In this document: piece after piece, positions 10,930 through 23,699 of the stretch
How positions within the stretch are numbered: position 1 is the first letter of the stretch
Layout of the letters: each line of letters opens with the position of its first letter
Source: Bombus terrestris
Taxonomy: Eukaryota; Arthropoda; Insecta; Hymenoptera; Apidae
NCBI RefSeq assembly: GCF_910591885.1
Contig: NC_063283.1
Span: 6,123,001-6,187,000 of the forward strand
Length of the DNA stretch: 64,000 bases
Reading direction: 5' to 3'
Translations under genes and position numbers: made by a program
Notes under the pieces: model-generated
The model's database searches: none
What the model saw: only the letters and a program-made list of their open reading frames with translations
What the model was told of the DNA's origin: nothing

Positions 10930-12150
10930 TTAAACGAGCCGCAGTAACCAGTTAATTGTTATTGATATCGATTGATGTCGGTGAACCGTAATTGAGATTT
11001 ATTTTCTTTCGATATGTGGAAGAGTGGCTGGGTATCGAATTTGTCGTGGTTTTATATTAAACGAGTGGTTTTGCGGATTCTATGCAGAATGATTTAAATA
11101 TTGAACGACGGTAATGAGTTGGAAGAATGTAGTAAAGAAACGAAATATAGGCTGATCAAGCAGAAGCTTCAAGTTGGTAGTAAAGTCGGATAGACATTTG
11201 TGAATATGTGGGTATGTGTGTGTTTGGAATTTTTCATTTATGAAGTAAACGAGTATGTAAACGTGGATACTATTTGATTGCAATGTACCTATCCAATATC
11301 TGTGTTGGTATATTCGAACACTTACTCGAAGGCTTGAGAAATTTTACAGAAGTATTTTAGGGTATGAAAATTTGCATTGAATTAAAAGGAGACTAATGTT
11401 TCGTAGTAAAAAACAGCATTGAGATAGCGTACGTTACTATTTTTAATTGTTATAATCTAATTTTTGGTTTAGGGGTACATATATGTACTGTGAATATATT
11501 CAGAAAAATGTATACTTCGTTCTTTACGTTATTAGAATCATTTTATGGATCCGATTAATACGAGCGTAATATAAAACTCATTAGTGAAAGATAAGCTTTT
11601 TTGTGGAAATTGACACGTTTTCTAGATAATCATAAATTTTGCAGATTCTAAATCCATTAACTCTCTTATAAATTATAAATGAATAGCAGGTCGAAGCAAT
11701 CCCGCGGCTAGACCACCATGTGGCTATGTTCAATAACCATATAACAGACTCATAATCATAAAATATAACTAGTCACCGTGTCCTGAATTACCGTGTACTG
11801 TGTCTTAAAAATCCGGAGATGACCAAATTATCGAACTGTTCTTCAGACGTGATATTCGGAGATAAAAGTTACCAAAAAGGATATTTTCCAGTTCCGAAAA
11901 ATATTACCTATTACATATATCCATTTTCTTTCCCTTTATATTACACCCTTTTTGCAATTTATTTTAGGTATTTTAAATTTATTGCAACATCGAATAGTGG
12001 CATTTGTCTTGTAACAGATAGTATTTTTGTAATTTTTACAATGATTCGGTGCAAAATTTATCGGCGAAAAGTGATACTATACGATGCAGACTATTATTTC
12101 TAAATAATGATCGGTGCTCAACTATTCAAGCACAACTGCGATTGTAGTTA
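10930..12150. other. AT-rich block, nothing recognisable
   Basis: AT-rich DNA with short chance reading frames only. No repeats or RNA-like structures were noticed. Confidence 0.45.
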
Positions 12151-13450
12151 CACACATTGTACTTTACGCATGTAACCGACCCGATCGAAACGAGATAAGA
12201 AATAACACGCGAAAGCAAATCATAACTGCAGTCGCCGCTGGTAATTTACAATGAGCGTCTATTTTTCCAAATAAGTATCGATACTTTATTTCTAAAGACT
12301 GCAATACCATAGTGGTGCCACGAACACGTTATTCGAATAGTAGTAATAGTTGCATGATAGACCATTGTGTGTCAGCTAGATATCGGTAAAAAAATCTTGG
12401 AGCTCCTGTAATTTTTCAACAAGGCACGCTATAAATGGCCATTATACGTCAATGATCGTAATTTTATGACCCGTAATCGATACGATTGCAACGAGATAAG
12501 CGATAACATACCAGAGAAAATTGTGACTGTGAATGAAACTACTTGCCATGAGTTAGAAGGCGTATCAAATTACAAACAATTGTCATACCGGTTGTAATAA
12601 TTTTCCGTTGTTATTGATCGTTAATTTGTCAAAGTTAGAAAAATATCAGGATATATTCCATATGCAGTATAGCAGAACTTTCAGTCTATATTTATATAAC
12701 CGGGATCGGTTTAGGTAGGTGTCTCGGAAAAGTTTTCGACGTTTCGCAACTGCGAAACCTATGCTTGGACGACCGTAATATACTTCGATAATTGACATGA
12801 TCGCGGGATAAGGAGTAAAACACGATCGTATATCATACGTAAATCCAGTCAATTGTAGCGGATTGTAATAAATATCTGCTATTTTGAAATAACCATTAGT
12901 ATCGAACTTCCTAATCTGATTTGAAATATTAAAAATCGGAATTCACCTCGCGGAGCTTTGATAGAAGACTAGCGATTCAGATTTTTGAATCCTTCGTTCA
13001 CAATTTATAATTTGCTCGTGCAGAATGGAAAATTATATTCTACGATCTATAGAAACTATGTATGTATACACTTCACTTTGAGATATCCTATATTTCATGT
13101 GTATTATAATTATAGTCTTTGGTAGTCAAGATATATGCAAGATAAAGAATAACACATAAGGATAAATCATGTTGTAATGACTCGACACTACCGATAAGAG
13201 CGATATAAAAATAGAAATTTATACAAGCGGGTAAATCATTCAATATCCAGTACTTCACCAAAGTCTAACTTCAAATACTTTGCTACGATATTTCTCAAAA
13301 TCCTCTGACAATTCTAAGACAGCTTTTATTTCGCAACGTGTTCGCCAAGTATAATCGTACTTCCTATAGTAATTCGCATGATTGTGAGATAAAGAAGACC
13401 AGACGGGGCCAGATCACGGTTACAGCAAGTTGCAGTGACTTGCACCGGGT
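12150..13450. repeat. Decayed tandem series, ~250-330 bp spacing
   Basis: A degenerate block built around GAGATAAG recurs in the same orientation at about 12192, 12493, 12805, 13139 and 13386. Around each occurrence there is further partial similarity. Upstream there is a CGTAAT...ATT/GCATGATTG-like segment; downstream there is AATAACAC or ATAACA, then CATAACTG-like sequence. Spacings are roughly 301, 312, 334 and 247 bp. The resemblance is weak per pair but repeated in order, so I read it as an old tandem array that has decayed by substitution and indels. No coding content. Confidence 0.45.
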
Positions 13451-16400
13451 GTCTAATGACGGGCAACGACCAACCAGGTAACCCGATAGGCGCACGTGGC
13501 GCTACGTGATATGTTTCTGACTCCAGGAGTGCTCGTCGACAACGTTATCGTTCTCGTCGAAGGATCGAGAAATGGTAGAGGCGTAATCAAGGTGAACCTT
13601 CATCAGAAAATCTGAAACTCGTCCTATTTTCGTTGGAAATTCGCTCCGACGTGTTAACTCTCTAACGACAAATGGTGAATGCTGGTGATTACGATGATTT
13701 TCATCCATTTCCAAAGCTATGGGATTGTATCATTGTTTTATTGTATTACAACGTACAATCTGATGCTTGACGAGCAAATTTTATTAGTGCAAGGTGTGAA
13801 ATTATATAGTTACGAATTTCGATAAATAATTAAATATATTTGTCTGTCGTTATTGAGTTTTGACTGCAGAGCTTGTAAAAATTATGACATTACGAAAGGT
13901 GCTAGGTCGTAATATCCATATCTTGAAATTGTGAAAAAAGCAAAAGAGGTATAAGGTAACGAAAACTATGAAACCATCAAAATTGTACTAAATAGCGAAA
14001 GGTATATTCCCTGAAGGAACTTTGAAGATGCATTTCTTTATTTCGTTCGACATTAACCCTTTGGCAATGAATGTCTGGTACCTAAATTTTATATAAAGCC
14101 AAAGAAGAACGTAAGACAAGGAAGAGATTGTTAATATTCTGACTTACAAACTTTACTTATTATCGTGTTTTAATAAACATTATCCTTTTCAATACGTGAC
14201 ATGTTATATAAATATGGTGTACTTACGTACTGTTCCAATATGTTCTTTACCAAAGAATCCAAGTCAGATATCCTTCTTTGTAATTCGATATAAACCAGCA
14301 ATCAGGATGGCAGAAAATAAACTACGTTACATAAACATTAAAAAATGAATTGAGAAGTCTACAAAATTAGAACGATATCTTAGAAAGATTTTTGCATGTT
14401 CACGCAATTACCACCTGTTACAACTAACTGTGTTATCAGATGATTTTATAACATGATTTATACACGTATCGTATCACCTATTATTTAGATATCTGGTTTT
14501 TAAGAGTGTAATTTCATTGCTAACGATAGATAGATTAATGTCGTAAGTATCGATAAACTGGTTCCTGGTTGAAGTAAAATGTCAAACGATCGAATTCGCT
14601 GTTGTACAACTATGACGCACAGTCGTTGCTACGTTTCATACATTTCTTACTTAAAATGCCTTCATTTGTCACATATTTTCTCGTGTCGTGCGTATTTATG
14701 CGCCCGCAAGTAACTCCTTCGTTCTGTTTATCTACACGATCTCCGTTCTTCGAGGTATAATTCTCCGGAATGAATCGTAAATTTCATCAAAACATCCACA
14801 ATTAACCTTTACGAGTAACAGTACTTAAATCATCCCCGATGCCGCGGCTAAACGATTATGAATTCTAGGATTTAGATTAGAGAACTGCAAAATGGATAGC
14901 TCGTAGTAGGTACTTTGTAAACGATTATTTCCATTTAATAACATCGTAGCCATTGAGAATTTGTTCGACGTGGGAAGTTTATGACAGGCTTGTCCGCCAA
15001 CTGCAAATCTCCCTAGAGTTCATTTTTCTAGCAGGAATATTATTGTTAACGTCGGAGCGGTTTTCGTTTAGATTTATAGAAGGTACGTAGCTTTCAAATT
15101 CGGACAAAATTTCAGCAAAGGGGCGATATTTTTCACTCGAATTTCTTTTCTCGAAATTTTTGCTTTCGGCGGAAAATGTCACGTAAATTGTGCAGAATAT
15201 CTTCAGATCTTTTTCAACGTGTTACAATTTTATGATAACGATGTACCAGGATTAGAATTTTGTTTGCTTATTAGAAAAACATATTTTGTTCAGTTTGATT
15301 GAAAATTTGACAAATGGAATGAAATTGAGGAAATGTAAATACATGAATACATTACAAGTTTATTAAGCCTCTATAATCAGGATTTTATTTGCTTATGAGA
15401 AAAGCAGGCTCATAATTTATCACAATTTTTTATTTTGATGTAAATTTCATTAAATACCTACAAGCAAACAGTACAAAATTTATGAACATAATACATAAAA
15501 TCTCAAAGACACGTAGGATTGAAAACGGTTAATGACTTGTTTCATTGATGGCCTATCGTAATTTCACAGTTCAATTCAAAAGTAATTAATTAATCGCAGT
15601 CTCAACAGCACTTTACGCTTGCAACGTGCAATAACTCGCGCTTACGCAAACAAGAAAAACGAGCGTGTCCATCAGCTCAAAATGACGAGTTGCAGTCCGT
15701 GAAATTTACGACTTCTATTTAATACGACCGATCGCATAGCCGCGACTATTTATTTTCCAACGATTGTCAAGCTTCGACAATCGGTCGACGATTTATCAGC
15801 GTGCTGTACCTAATGCGATATTTCTCGCCTTTAGAGATAACCAATCAAAACGATCTTGATAAAACGCGAATTCGCTCACATTAAATATCAAGCGAATCCG
15901 TTCGAAGCGATCTGTTGCCTTTGGTCGATCGTCGTACGTTGTACATACATGGTGTCCCATAGAACAGTACCAAGTCATAACTCCAAGAGAATAGAAAATA
16001 AAAAGATTATATTAGGCGAAATTGAGTAATGTCGAACAGTGCTCGTGAAGACCAGATTTTTGTTGATTTTTTAAATTTTTATTTCAATTTATGAGAAAAT
16101 AAGAGGATTTTAATATGATGAAATCTATTAGATTCATAGATGTGTAAGTTTTGTAAAAATAGCTGACAAGTTAAAATTTTACAGAAGTCGAGGGCGTAAT
16201 TATTAAGACGAGTAATATTTGAACAATTTTGGAGAGGATGAAAACACGTGTTTTGCTTTAAAATCATATAAGAAAACAATTTTGCTGCTGAATTTTAAAA
16301 CAAATTCCTTATTAAAAATACGATATGTAAATTATCGTGTTTTTCCTCTACAGCCTTCATATATCTACATATGTATCAAGTTTGACAAAATTAAAGTTGA

Positions 16401-16950
16401 AATATCTTCTGATAATACATTTGGATAATAATTTCTTTATTTACAGACCTCATATCTTCTCACTATGCATACCTATCTTTTTACCATATACCTGTAATTG
16501 GTTCTTTCCTTACAATAAATTGTATCATTACAATAAATTGTATCTACACTTGCAAAGATTAAAACTGACCCAACTGAAACTCGTTTGCTCTTGCTATCAG
16601 CTTATACTTTCGTAATCGTAAGAGTTTCTCGTTAAAGAATGATTCGATTAACTGGTTGAACTATTGCAATAGGTATATACAATACATCGAATCACACACC
16701 ATTCGAAATCATTTAATTTCGCCTGAAAAAAACATTGTTCTCATCTATCTTCTATTCCTTTGAATAATTCGCCCTGTTCAACTGCACGGGATATCCTGTT
16801 TCTCTACCTTCTATTCGTTTAAAACTATAACTCTGCTCGATCGCATAGAACAACCTGTATGCGCGACACGTACATATTCCAGTTGATCTCTACTCGGATC
16901 GATTTTCTACTCGAATCATTATCGATTTTCGAGATCGATTCTGGCTCCGT
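13450..16950. other. AT-rich block, nothing recognisable
   Basis: Long AT-rich stretch with only chance-length frames. A modestly CpG-rich spot at 13400-13510 and homopolymer-rich sequence near 16070-16600 are unremarkable. Confidence 0.45.
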
Positions 16951-17244
16951 TCTCGACGTCGTTCGTTGTCCAGCGTCTGAGTTATGGCTGTTCCACGCGG
17001 TATGAAATATAATACGAATATCGTTTTGCCAATGGTAATTAGCGGCGAGGGCAGATTTGTTTCGTTTGATTTCTCTTAGCCTCTCGCGCGTTGGAAGCTC
17101 GGAGTTAAAACGCTAATTGTTGCTCGAGGCGGGGTCTCTCCCTAGTCGAATGCTGATTTGCCGTCCAGTACCTAGGGGTTTCCGATCGAAGACCGGGTTT
17201 AGACCTCGATAAACGTTTCTGACTTCGTTGCTTACTGTCGTCGT

Positions 17245-17292
17245 ATATTATAGCGGCGTCATATTATAGCGGCGTCATATTACGCGCGTAAT
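17245..17292. repeat. 16-bp tandem pair ending in a palindrome
   Basis: ATATTATAGCGGCGTC occurs twice without a gap (17245-17260 and 17261-17276). It runs directly into the perfect 14-bp palindrome ATTACGCGCGTAAT (17279-17292), followed by a near-repeat of its right half. Confidence 0.9.
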
Positions 17293-17399
17293 ATCGCGCG
17301 TGTAATTTCCGAGAGAGCACGTTTATTGCGCCGGTTCAATGGTATATGTTTGATTTATAAGAGAGTTCATTGTTCTTGGAGTTTTATATTGGCTGATCG

Positions 17400-17755
17400 A
17401 ATGTCGCTGTAATAAACGACCGATATACGTTCTAAGTACAGATTACATTGAAATATGGTAATATGGTGTTGGTGTGGCTCGTTACGGTTGGAAAAATCAA
17501 ATTTGATTTTTTATCGAGGTTTTAGAAAGACTAGAATCGTATACGGAGGTGTCGCTGTAGTATCCTATAGCTACCACTGATTTCCAATTGAAAGTGGCGA
17601 TAGTAATGGATCGATACGTGTTCCAGATAGAGATTATAATATCGAAACGTGGTAACATTGCGTTGGATAGGTTGTCGTGATTTATCACGATTGAAAACGT
17701 CAAATTTTAGTTTTATCCAGGATTTATCGAAACTATTACTGTATACATACAGAGA
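17400..17755. repeat. Diverged tandem duplication, ~190-205 bp period
   Basis: The segment around 17403-17540 resembles the segment around 17595-17745. GTTACGGTTGGAAAAATC at 17481 corresponds to ATCACGATTGAAAACGTC at 17684, and GACCGATATACGTTC near 17419 corresponds to GGATCGATACGTGTTCC near 17608. Offsets drift between about 190 and 203 bp, showing indels. Non-coding and clearly older than the 122-bp pair at 44.3 kb. Confidence 0.6.
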
Positions 17756-18212
17756 AGTTTGAGAAGTTGCTACGATATCGTGTTACTTATGGTTTCTAAT
17801 GGAACGGGCAAGAGAGACTGTAAGACTGTGGGTGGTTAACGTATGAATAAAACATGACAGTTATTATTGCAACGTTAATTGAATAACCTAAATGGCAAGA
17901 AAATTTTATTTATCAAAATAAACCTAGGCCACAAGTAAGCAGATGACGTGTTCCTCGTCTATTTCGTAACTTCCATCTGTGGATCGCGATGTCTAAAAAG
18001 CTTACGAGGTATAATCGTACTATATGTACATATCGTTATACGAACGTTTCATCGATTATATTCGTTCCTGCGTTCCCCATTCGAACGATACCGTAGATAT
18101 ATTACAATCCGGTAACGATGCCAAACTTCCTACCAGATGCTACCGAAATCTCAATTTCAACTTGGAGCAGATCGTAACTATGCTCCGGATTCCCCGGGGG
18201 AAGATGGTGAAT

Positions 18213-18238
18213 TATATATAGTATTATATACTATATAT
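18213..18238. repeat. AT-rich palindrome
   Basis: ATATATAGTAT and its reverse complement ATACTATATAT lie almost back to back, forming a potential cruciform of AT pairs. No function assigned. Confidence 0.8.
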
Positions 18239-18239
18239 G

Positions 18240-18905
18240 GTAAATTATACGACAAACACAGGTACACGTAAGCTTGCTCTCGCAACTCGCTCGCCAATCG
18301 TTGGCATCAGCTCGAGAGTCACGAGGGATCGGTTCGACGGTCACGAAAGATCAACGCAAAACGATTTCGCCCGCAGACCGAAAGACAAAGAGGCGAAAGA
18401 CAAGAGGCTCGCAGGAAGCAGAAGAGAGACGAGGAACGTTGAGCGTAAAGAAGGAGAGGGAAGGAGACGAAGGAGCCAGCGATTTGTCGCTGTAAACGCA
18501 TGAACGATCGCATCGGGGTTAACGGAGGTAACCCCGACGTCCGGCCGCGGGAAACAAATGCCCGTGGATTTACGGGGTTATGGCCGCGAAGATAACGGCG
18601 CGTCGGCCAAGAGAACGGCAGGTAGTCGCACGTTTTAAGGCGAACGCTAATCCCGCGTGGGCATTAGTAAAACGACGCCGGGGCAATAAGTTAGCCGTCG
18701 AACGTTCGCCAGCCACCGGCAGCGTTTACAGGATCCTCCACGATATTTATCGAGTATCGACTTTTCACCCGTGGACCGGTTCCCTTGATCGATCGCTGTT
18801 GAAGAGAAACCGCGACTTAAGAGCTCATGGAGCCTCCTCCACCGAGGGAGATTCGGTTGCTTCTGAAGCGATGACGAGCTTTCGTGGCAGTATTAACTTT
18901 TAAGA
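18240..18905. promoter_or_regulatory. CpG-rich, purine-biased islet
   Basis: CpG-dense DNA with a purine-rich run at about 18360-18480 and GC-rich sequence through 18720. An ATG frame of 107 codons (18580-18903) is basic and resembles no family; open frames occur on both strands, so it is likely a composition effect. Regulatory function is possible but unsupported by a specific motif set. Confidence 0.2.
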
Positions 18906-20256
18906 ATCGTCGTTGAATTATTTCAGCACTTTTTGGGAGGCATTTCTAACATACGGTATATTTGTTTTTCGTTTTGGAAATTGATAAAGTTAAATAAATG
19001 TAGCTTTTACTATGGAGCCGAGGATTTCTATCCGAATTCTTATTTTTGAGAAACGTTCTCGTTCCATTATTTACATTCCCACGAGATATGAATTGTATGT
19101 ATAATATATACTATACTACTTATATAAGACACTATGTTTTATATATTTTTTTCATATTACGTACATTTCGTGGAATTCTGCATTTTCAAATTTCCTATAA
19201 TCTGAAAACCTGAATGATGAAAATGCGCGATGGGTATTCGACGAAAAATTAAGAAATTATAGTTTGCAATGGATATAAATAACATTGGATATTTTTCTAA
19301 TATTAAAGAATATCTCACGCGAAAGTTTGAGTAAGATTGAGGTATAAAAATTCAAGGATGTAATAACAAGGTTAAGAAAAAATTCAGAGGTGAGAAATTT
19401 CATCCATGATAGCCTTTAGATCTTGCCATTTTTCATCTAAAGATCCTATAGCAAGCAGTTGGCTGTTAATTAAAATAGTTTATTTGATGTTTTCTGACGA
19501 AGACAGCTCTACAACGCATTTAGAAGCAATTATAACCGGAACGAAGCATACGATACTTTAAGCAGAGACAACATGGAGGCGACAAGCCGTACGCCGATGT
19601 TCTCCTTGATCAAATATCATATTTCGTTGTTTCGCTCTAATGGCTTTTCGCCGGGAATTCATTTGTCAGGGCGAAGCCCGATATGTCAGGTAAAATTTGT
19701 CGATTAATTGTGTCGTTGATCGTTCAGGAAGAGCTACAACCTCGTTAAGGGATCGAGCGAACGACCAATATTATTTAGTTCGCGCAATAAACGAAACTTA
19801 ACGCACCAAATTTTTTTGGAGTTCCATAATCTATCAGATTCTAGATTAATGATTTTATTTTGGTTTATTTGATTTATGGTTGGCACTTCGCTATATCTTA
19901 TCGAATATTATTCATAACATCAAATAGTATTCTATTAATATTTATAGCAGTATTCACTGATTTAACGAGGCTTCAAGATTATGCAAAATTTAATATTATA
20001 ATATCGAGTTTAACACGAGAACCATAAAGGAAATCACTGGTACCAAAGATTAAAATAAACTAAAATGAAGAATTATACAAAATACACAACTTCCATCGAG
20101 CTCCATTCACGAAAGCGATAACATATCGATAATTCTTCTATCGCGTTAGAATAAAATTGGACCAAGTTAATAAACGACTTTCCGCCGAATTTTATTCGCA
20201 AATCGATGAAACAACTCTCTTGTACGGTACAGTCGCGGTTCAAAGAAAGAATTCCT

Positions 20257-20514
20257 TTAACGCTAACCTTACCAGCTCAAATGACTGGTTTAAAAATTTA
20301 ATTTAAAACTATACATTCATTGTTATCTCTTCTTTGTGAGTTCATACAACTCTGTGTAAATTCTTCTATTATTCGATCAATCAGTTTCTCAATTTTTGTT
20401 AATGTAAGAATCTACGTAAAGTTAGACGAAGAAAAGAGATAACGATGAATGTACAATTTTAAATTAAATTTTCAAACCGGTCGTTTGACCGGACCTGAGT
20501 TAGGTTGGTGTTAA
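20257..20514. repeat. 258-bp foldback: long inverted repeat with ~30-nt loop
   Basis: The left arm (about 20257-20370) is the reverse complement of the right arm (about 20401-20514) with small gaps, leaving a loop of about 30 nt (20371-20400). In the ~55-bp core (left 20277-20332, right 20430-20485) I count six differences, and all are transitions. Several are TG/CG-type. The outer parts pair less well, with two short indels. There is no open reading frame across it. It could be a foldback/MITE-like transposon remnant, a long hairpin RNA source, or an inverted duplication; no clear target-site duplication was found. Confidence 0.85.
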
Positions 20515-20639
20515 CAGCCGGATACAGGCGCGATTTTCTGTCGTTGTTCGGCTTGATCGAGAGGTTTCCGTGCGAGGCACGGTTATCTCGATGTGCACGG
20601 TGCTTAAAGTAGAAACCGCAGACCAGGATGCGTATAGAC

Positions 20640-21135
20640 ACCAAAGGAGCACGAAGCGAAAGCCGTCGGTATTCTTACCTCTTTCTCTATCTTCCTTTCT
20701 TCTCTTCATCCTCGCCTCGTCCTCTTTCTCGCTCTGACAGCACGTTCGATTATATGTGGGATAATACGGGTGAGAACAAGGAGAGACAAAGAGGCCAAGA
20801 AGAGGAAGAAGCCGATGGAGAAAGGATAGAGCAAAGGCGAGAGAACGGGCGAAACGAGGAAAGAGAAAGAGAGAGACGTAATCTGGTTGGTCCACCGAGT
20901 TTCAACGGGGCAAGGATGAAGGAAGGGCCGAGGGCCTCGAGGCGGCCGCCATAATGCATCGTGAGAAGTGTGCATGGGGTCAAACGGGTCAAAAGAACGT
21001 CATGGCGCTGCTCGTCCCTATGGCGGAGCCCCGTACACGCGTCGAAACCCTCGTCGATGCTCGCTTAACGTCGAACCCTCGGATACGTGACGCCACGACG
21101 ACTTCATCGCGATTACGCCAGTCCTTCAATCGTAA
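20640..21135. promoter_or_regulatory. CpG islet with pyrimidine-to-purine strand switch
   Basis: The + strand is C/T-rich at about 20670-20735, flips to A/G-rich at about 20765-20930, and then becomes CpG-dense to about 21130. Several overlapping frames on both strands (70-131 codons) are open because of this bias; none resembles a protein. It resembles the blocks at 0.5-1.2, 28 and 35 kb. Confidence 0.25.
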
Positions 21136-22325
21136 AAATCCTCTTGTATACTTTGTCACTTTGCTCGATGGATAGCCCAATTTGTTAATCTTACGATAAT
21201 TCTTCTGAATCGTTTGAGTGTAGTTAGAAATTGGATGGAGAATTTTGGATATCGGTCGCCGCTTGAGTACAAAGTGACGAATGCTTTGCGAATACTTTGG
21301 AGGTTCAAACAGTATTGAATTTTGATTGTTGCAAAATCTATATAAGAATCGGGTATTTGGAATCGATATGTGCATAGAATCAAAAAATTAATCCCTTGGA
21401 GAATGAAGATTCTGCAGAAGTGTTTTGAGAATCAACATTGAAATCATAATCGTCCTGTAACTTTGAAAGTTGCTTTTAAGAAACACTTCGGCAAAGAATT
21501 ATATTTTTTTAGGAGAATCATATCTGATCGTATTATTTAGCTATCCTGTACCAATTTATTTACTCTTGTTCTGTGTATCGTTCAGACAATGTGATATTGG
21601 ATCGGGAACAGATACGCCAATGATTGAATGTTGGTGGCGTTCAGTCGCGATTTTAAAGCCTTTTTACGTAATATAAAAAAACTGATAGTTACAAATTGAA
21701 AAGCTCGTTTCAGAAATGACTCGACTATCTTTTGCAAAACGAAGCACGTTGGTTGCGTGTTGCATCTGCACGCTGGAAGAGCATGGTACTCTATTGATCA
21801 ACAACAGACAGACATTCGCTCTCTAATTCCTCTCATCCGACTTAGAACCCATAAAATCCGCAGGTCCGTGCATCATGCAGTCTACTCGCGGACAGAGAGA
21901 AATCGCTTCCTCGACGCGACAGCGAACGACTGATGGCGATGTTTCACGACCTGTTGAAAAATTGTAGAAACGTTCCTCTTCCTATACAGCGAAACACGTA
22001 CTCGAGCTTTTTCTGTCGCGTGCTCATGTCAAATACCTTCTAATCTTTGCTTTTTCGACGTCGCGTTGGGCACGTCGTGCTTGAGCGACATGCTCTACGT
22101 GTATGCCATGTGCACTACGTATTATGGGTATCGATATTTGGAGATGGAGTTGACTTTTATACGAACTTCACAGGAGCGACAGATGATAAGGTAAATTTAA
22201 AAAACAGCCGTGTTTGTAGCATCTTCGCCTTTGTATATTTTTTAATGTATGAAGTTGTTGTGACTTACGAACTGCTTTTAAATTTCTCAGTGGTTATGCA
22301 GGAATCTCCAAGTCAATTTTGATAT

Positions 22326-22403
22326 GAAAATTTCGTTTGGTTTCAATTTCAATAGAAAACTTTCGTTTTGTTCCTGTTGCAATACAAAACTTTTGTTCTA
22401 ATG
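22326..22403. repeat. ~30-bp tandem repeat, 2.6 copies
   Basis: Units at 22326-22354, 22355-22384 and a partial from 22385 follow the pattern GAAAACTTTCGTTT...TTGCAATA with substitutions. Confidence 0.75.
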
Positions 22404-22639
22404 AGATTCGATGGCAATTCCTCTCATTGTTCCGTTCGTTCCATTTCTATATATTTACATTCGTGTTTCTGCACTTCGCGAACTAAAGAATTGATAATTC
22501 TCCGTAGCTCAGCATCTTCCGAATTATAAAAGAAAAGGCAAATTCGCATAAATATACAACTTCGTATTACACCCTAAAACATTCGGAAATATTCTTCGAC
22601 GCGCTATTTTCTCACGCTCAACAATCACAAGTCGAATGC

Positions 22640-23480
22640 ATGCCGCGACACGTCTGGAGAAGCGATTCCTAACGATTTGTCAAACGACGTTCTCCATCGG
22701 CGTTCCACGCGTTCCCCGCATCAGCGATTCGTGATCCAAGCACGCCACGCGAAGGAAGACGAGGTCGTTGCGTCCGTGAATGGGGTAGACCGCGGCCGGA
22801 GAAGAAAGTTTTGCAAAATATGGGACGGTTCTCGCTGTAAAACGATCTTCCCGACCACTTCCTTCCTCCCGTAGCGAGCATGGGGATCCGATGACCAGTT
22901 TGAGGTCGCCGATGACCGACGTGGGAAAGGATCGTCACTGGCTGGTCTTCCTTTGGCCCTCGTGCTCTTACTTCTTCTTTTCTTTTTCTTCCTTTTTTTA
23001 TCCTTCTTATTGTTTCTCCCCTCGCTCTTCGCTCCTCCTCTTCTTCTTCTCCTTTTCTTGTTCTTCTTCTTCGTCGATCGCCACCGCTGAAGCTGCTACA
23101 ACGTTGGTCATCGATGTCGTCTTCGTCGTTTCTTCGTCGTGCTACACGTCTGCTACTCGTATAACTTATCAATTTCTTGCCATTATCGCCGCCGGGAGTG
23201 GCTCGGCATACCTTCGTTAATTTTGTAAATTCGCTACACGGCTCCTTCGATCGTTCTGCAATTTAAGCTGGCTCTCGAGTAAAAGAAGGATAGGAGATCA
23301 TGGCCGAACGAGGATCGGCTCTTTGATCGATATTTATGTTTATAATGCTATTATACGCTGGCATAAAAATTGCTCGATCTTGTTTGGTTTATCGGGCGAC
23401 GATCGAGTCGTGCTCGCGCTCTGGCCCCGACACGCTGCTTGTTCGCGATCCTTCACCGTCCTTACCCCTTTCTTGTTATC
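22640..23480. promoter_or_regulatory. CpG-rich islet with central polypyrimidine tract
   Basis: CpG-dense flanks surround a C/T-rich core (about 22970-23080) containing CTT/TTC triplets and a GTCGTC-type run near 23115-23140. Open frames on both strands (up to 167 codons on minus, 109 on plus) are low complexity, arginine/glutamate- or serine/phenylalanine-rich, and resemble no family. Confidence 0.22.
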
Positions 23481-23699
23481 CCGAGAGAACCAAGGGTCGT
23501 GGTAACCGTACACCTCCGCCAGAATGTAATACAATGTTTCGCGACTTCCATACCGTTCGACAGTAATAACCGGCCATACATGTGATTCCCTGCCATAAAA
23601 ATTGATTGTCGAAAATTCCGCGGGATCTTCGAGGTGCGCGGCGTGATCCTCCGGTCATCGACGCCGGCCAACGGACGATGTTTTCCTCCGTGTGAAAAT

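Noticed and set aside
12959..12980. Segment resembling microRNA miR-7 (AGAAGACTAGCGATT)
   Set aside because: miR-7 is extremely conserved; this has mismatches in the seed and no matching hairpin arm nearby.
17829..17837. Gli/Ci-like site TGGGTGGTT, and CACCACCCA at 1924-1932
   Set aside because: Each is one mismatch from the consensus, isolated and not clustered; expected by chance in 64 kb.
22501..22575. tRNA-like start TCCGTAGCTCAG
   Set aside because: No B box (GGTTCGAATCC-type) and no cloverleaf can be drawn downstream.
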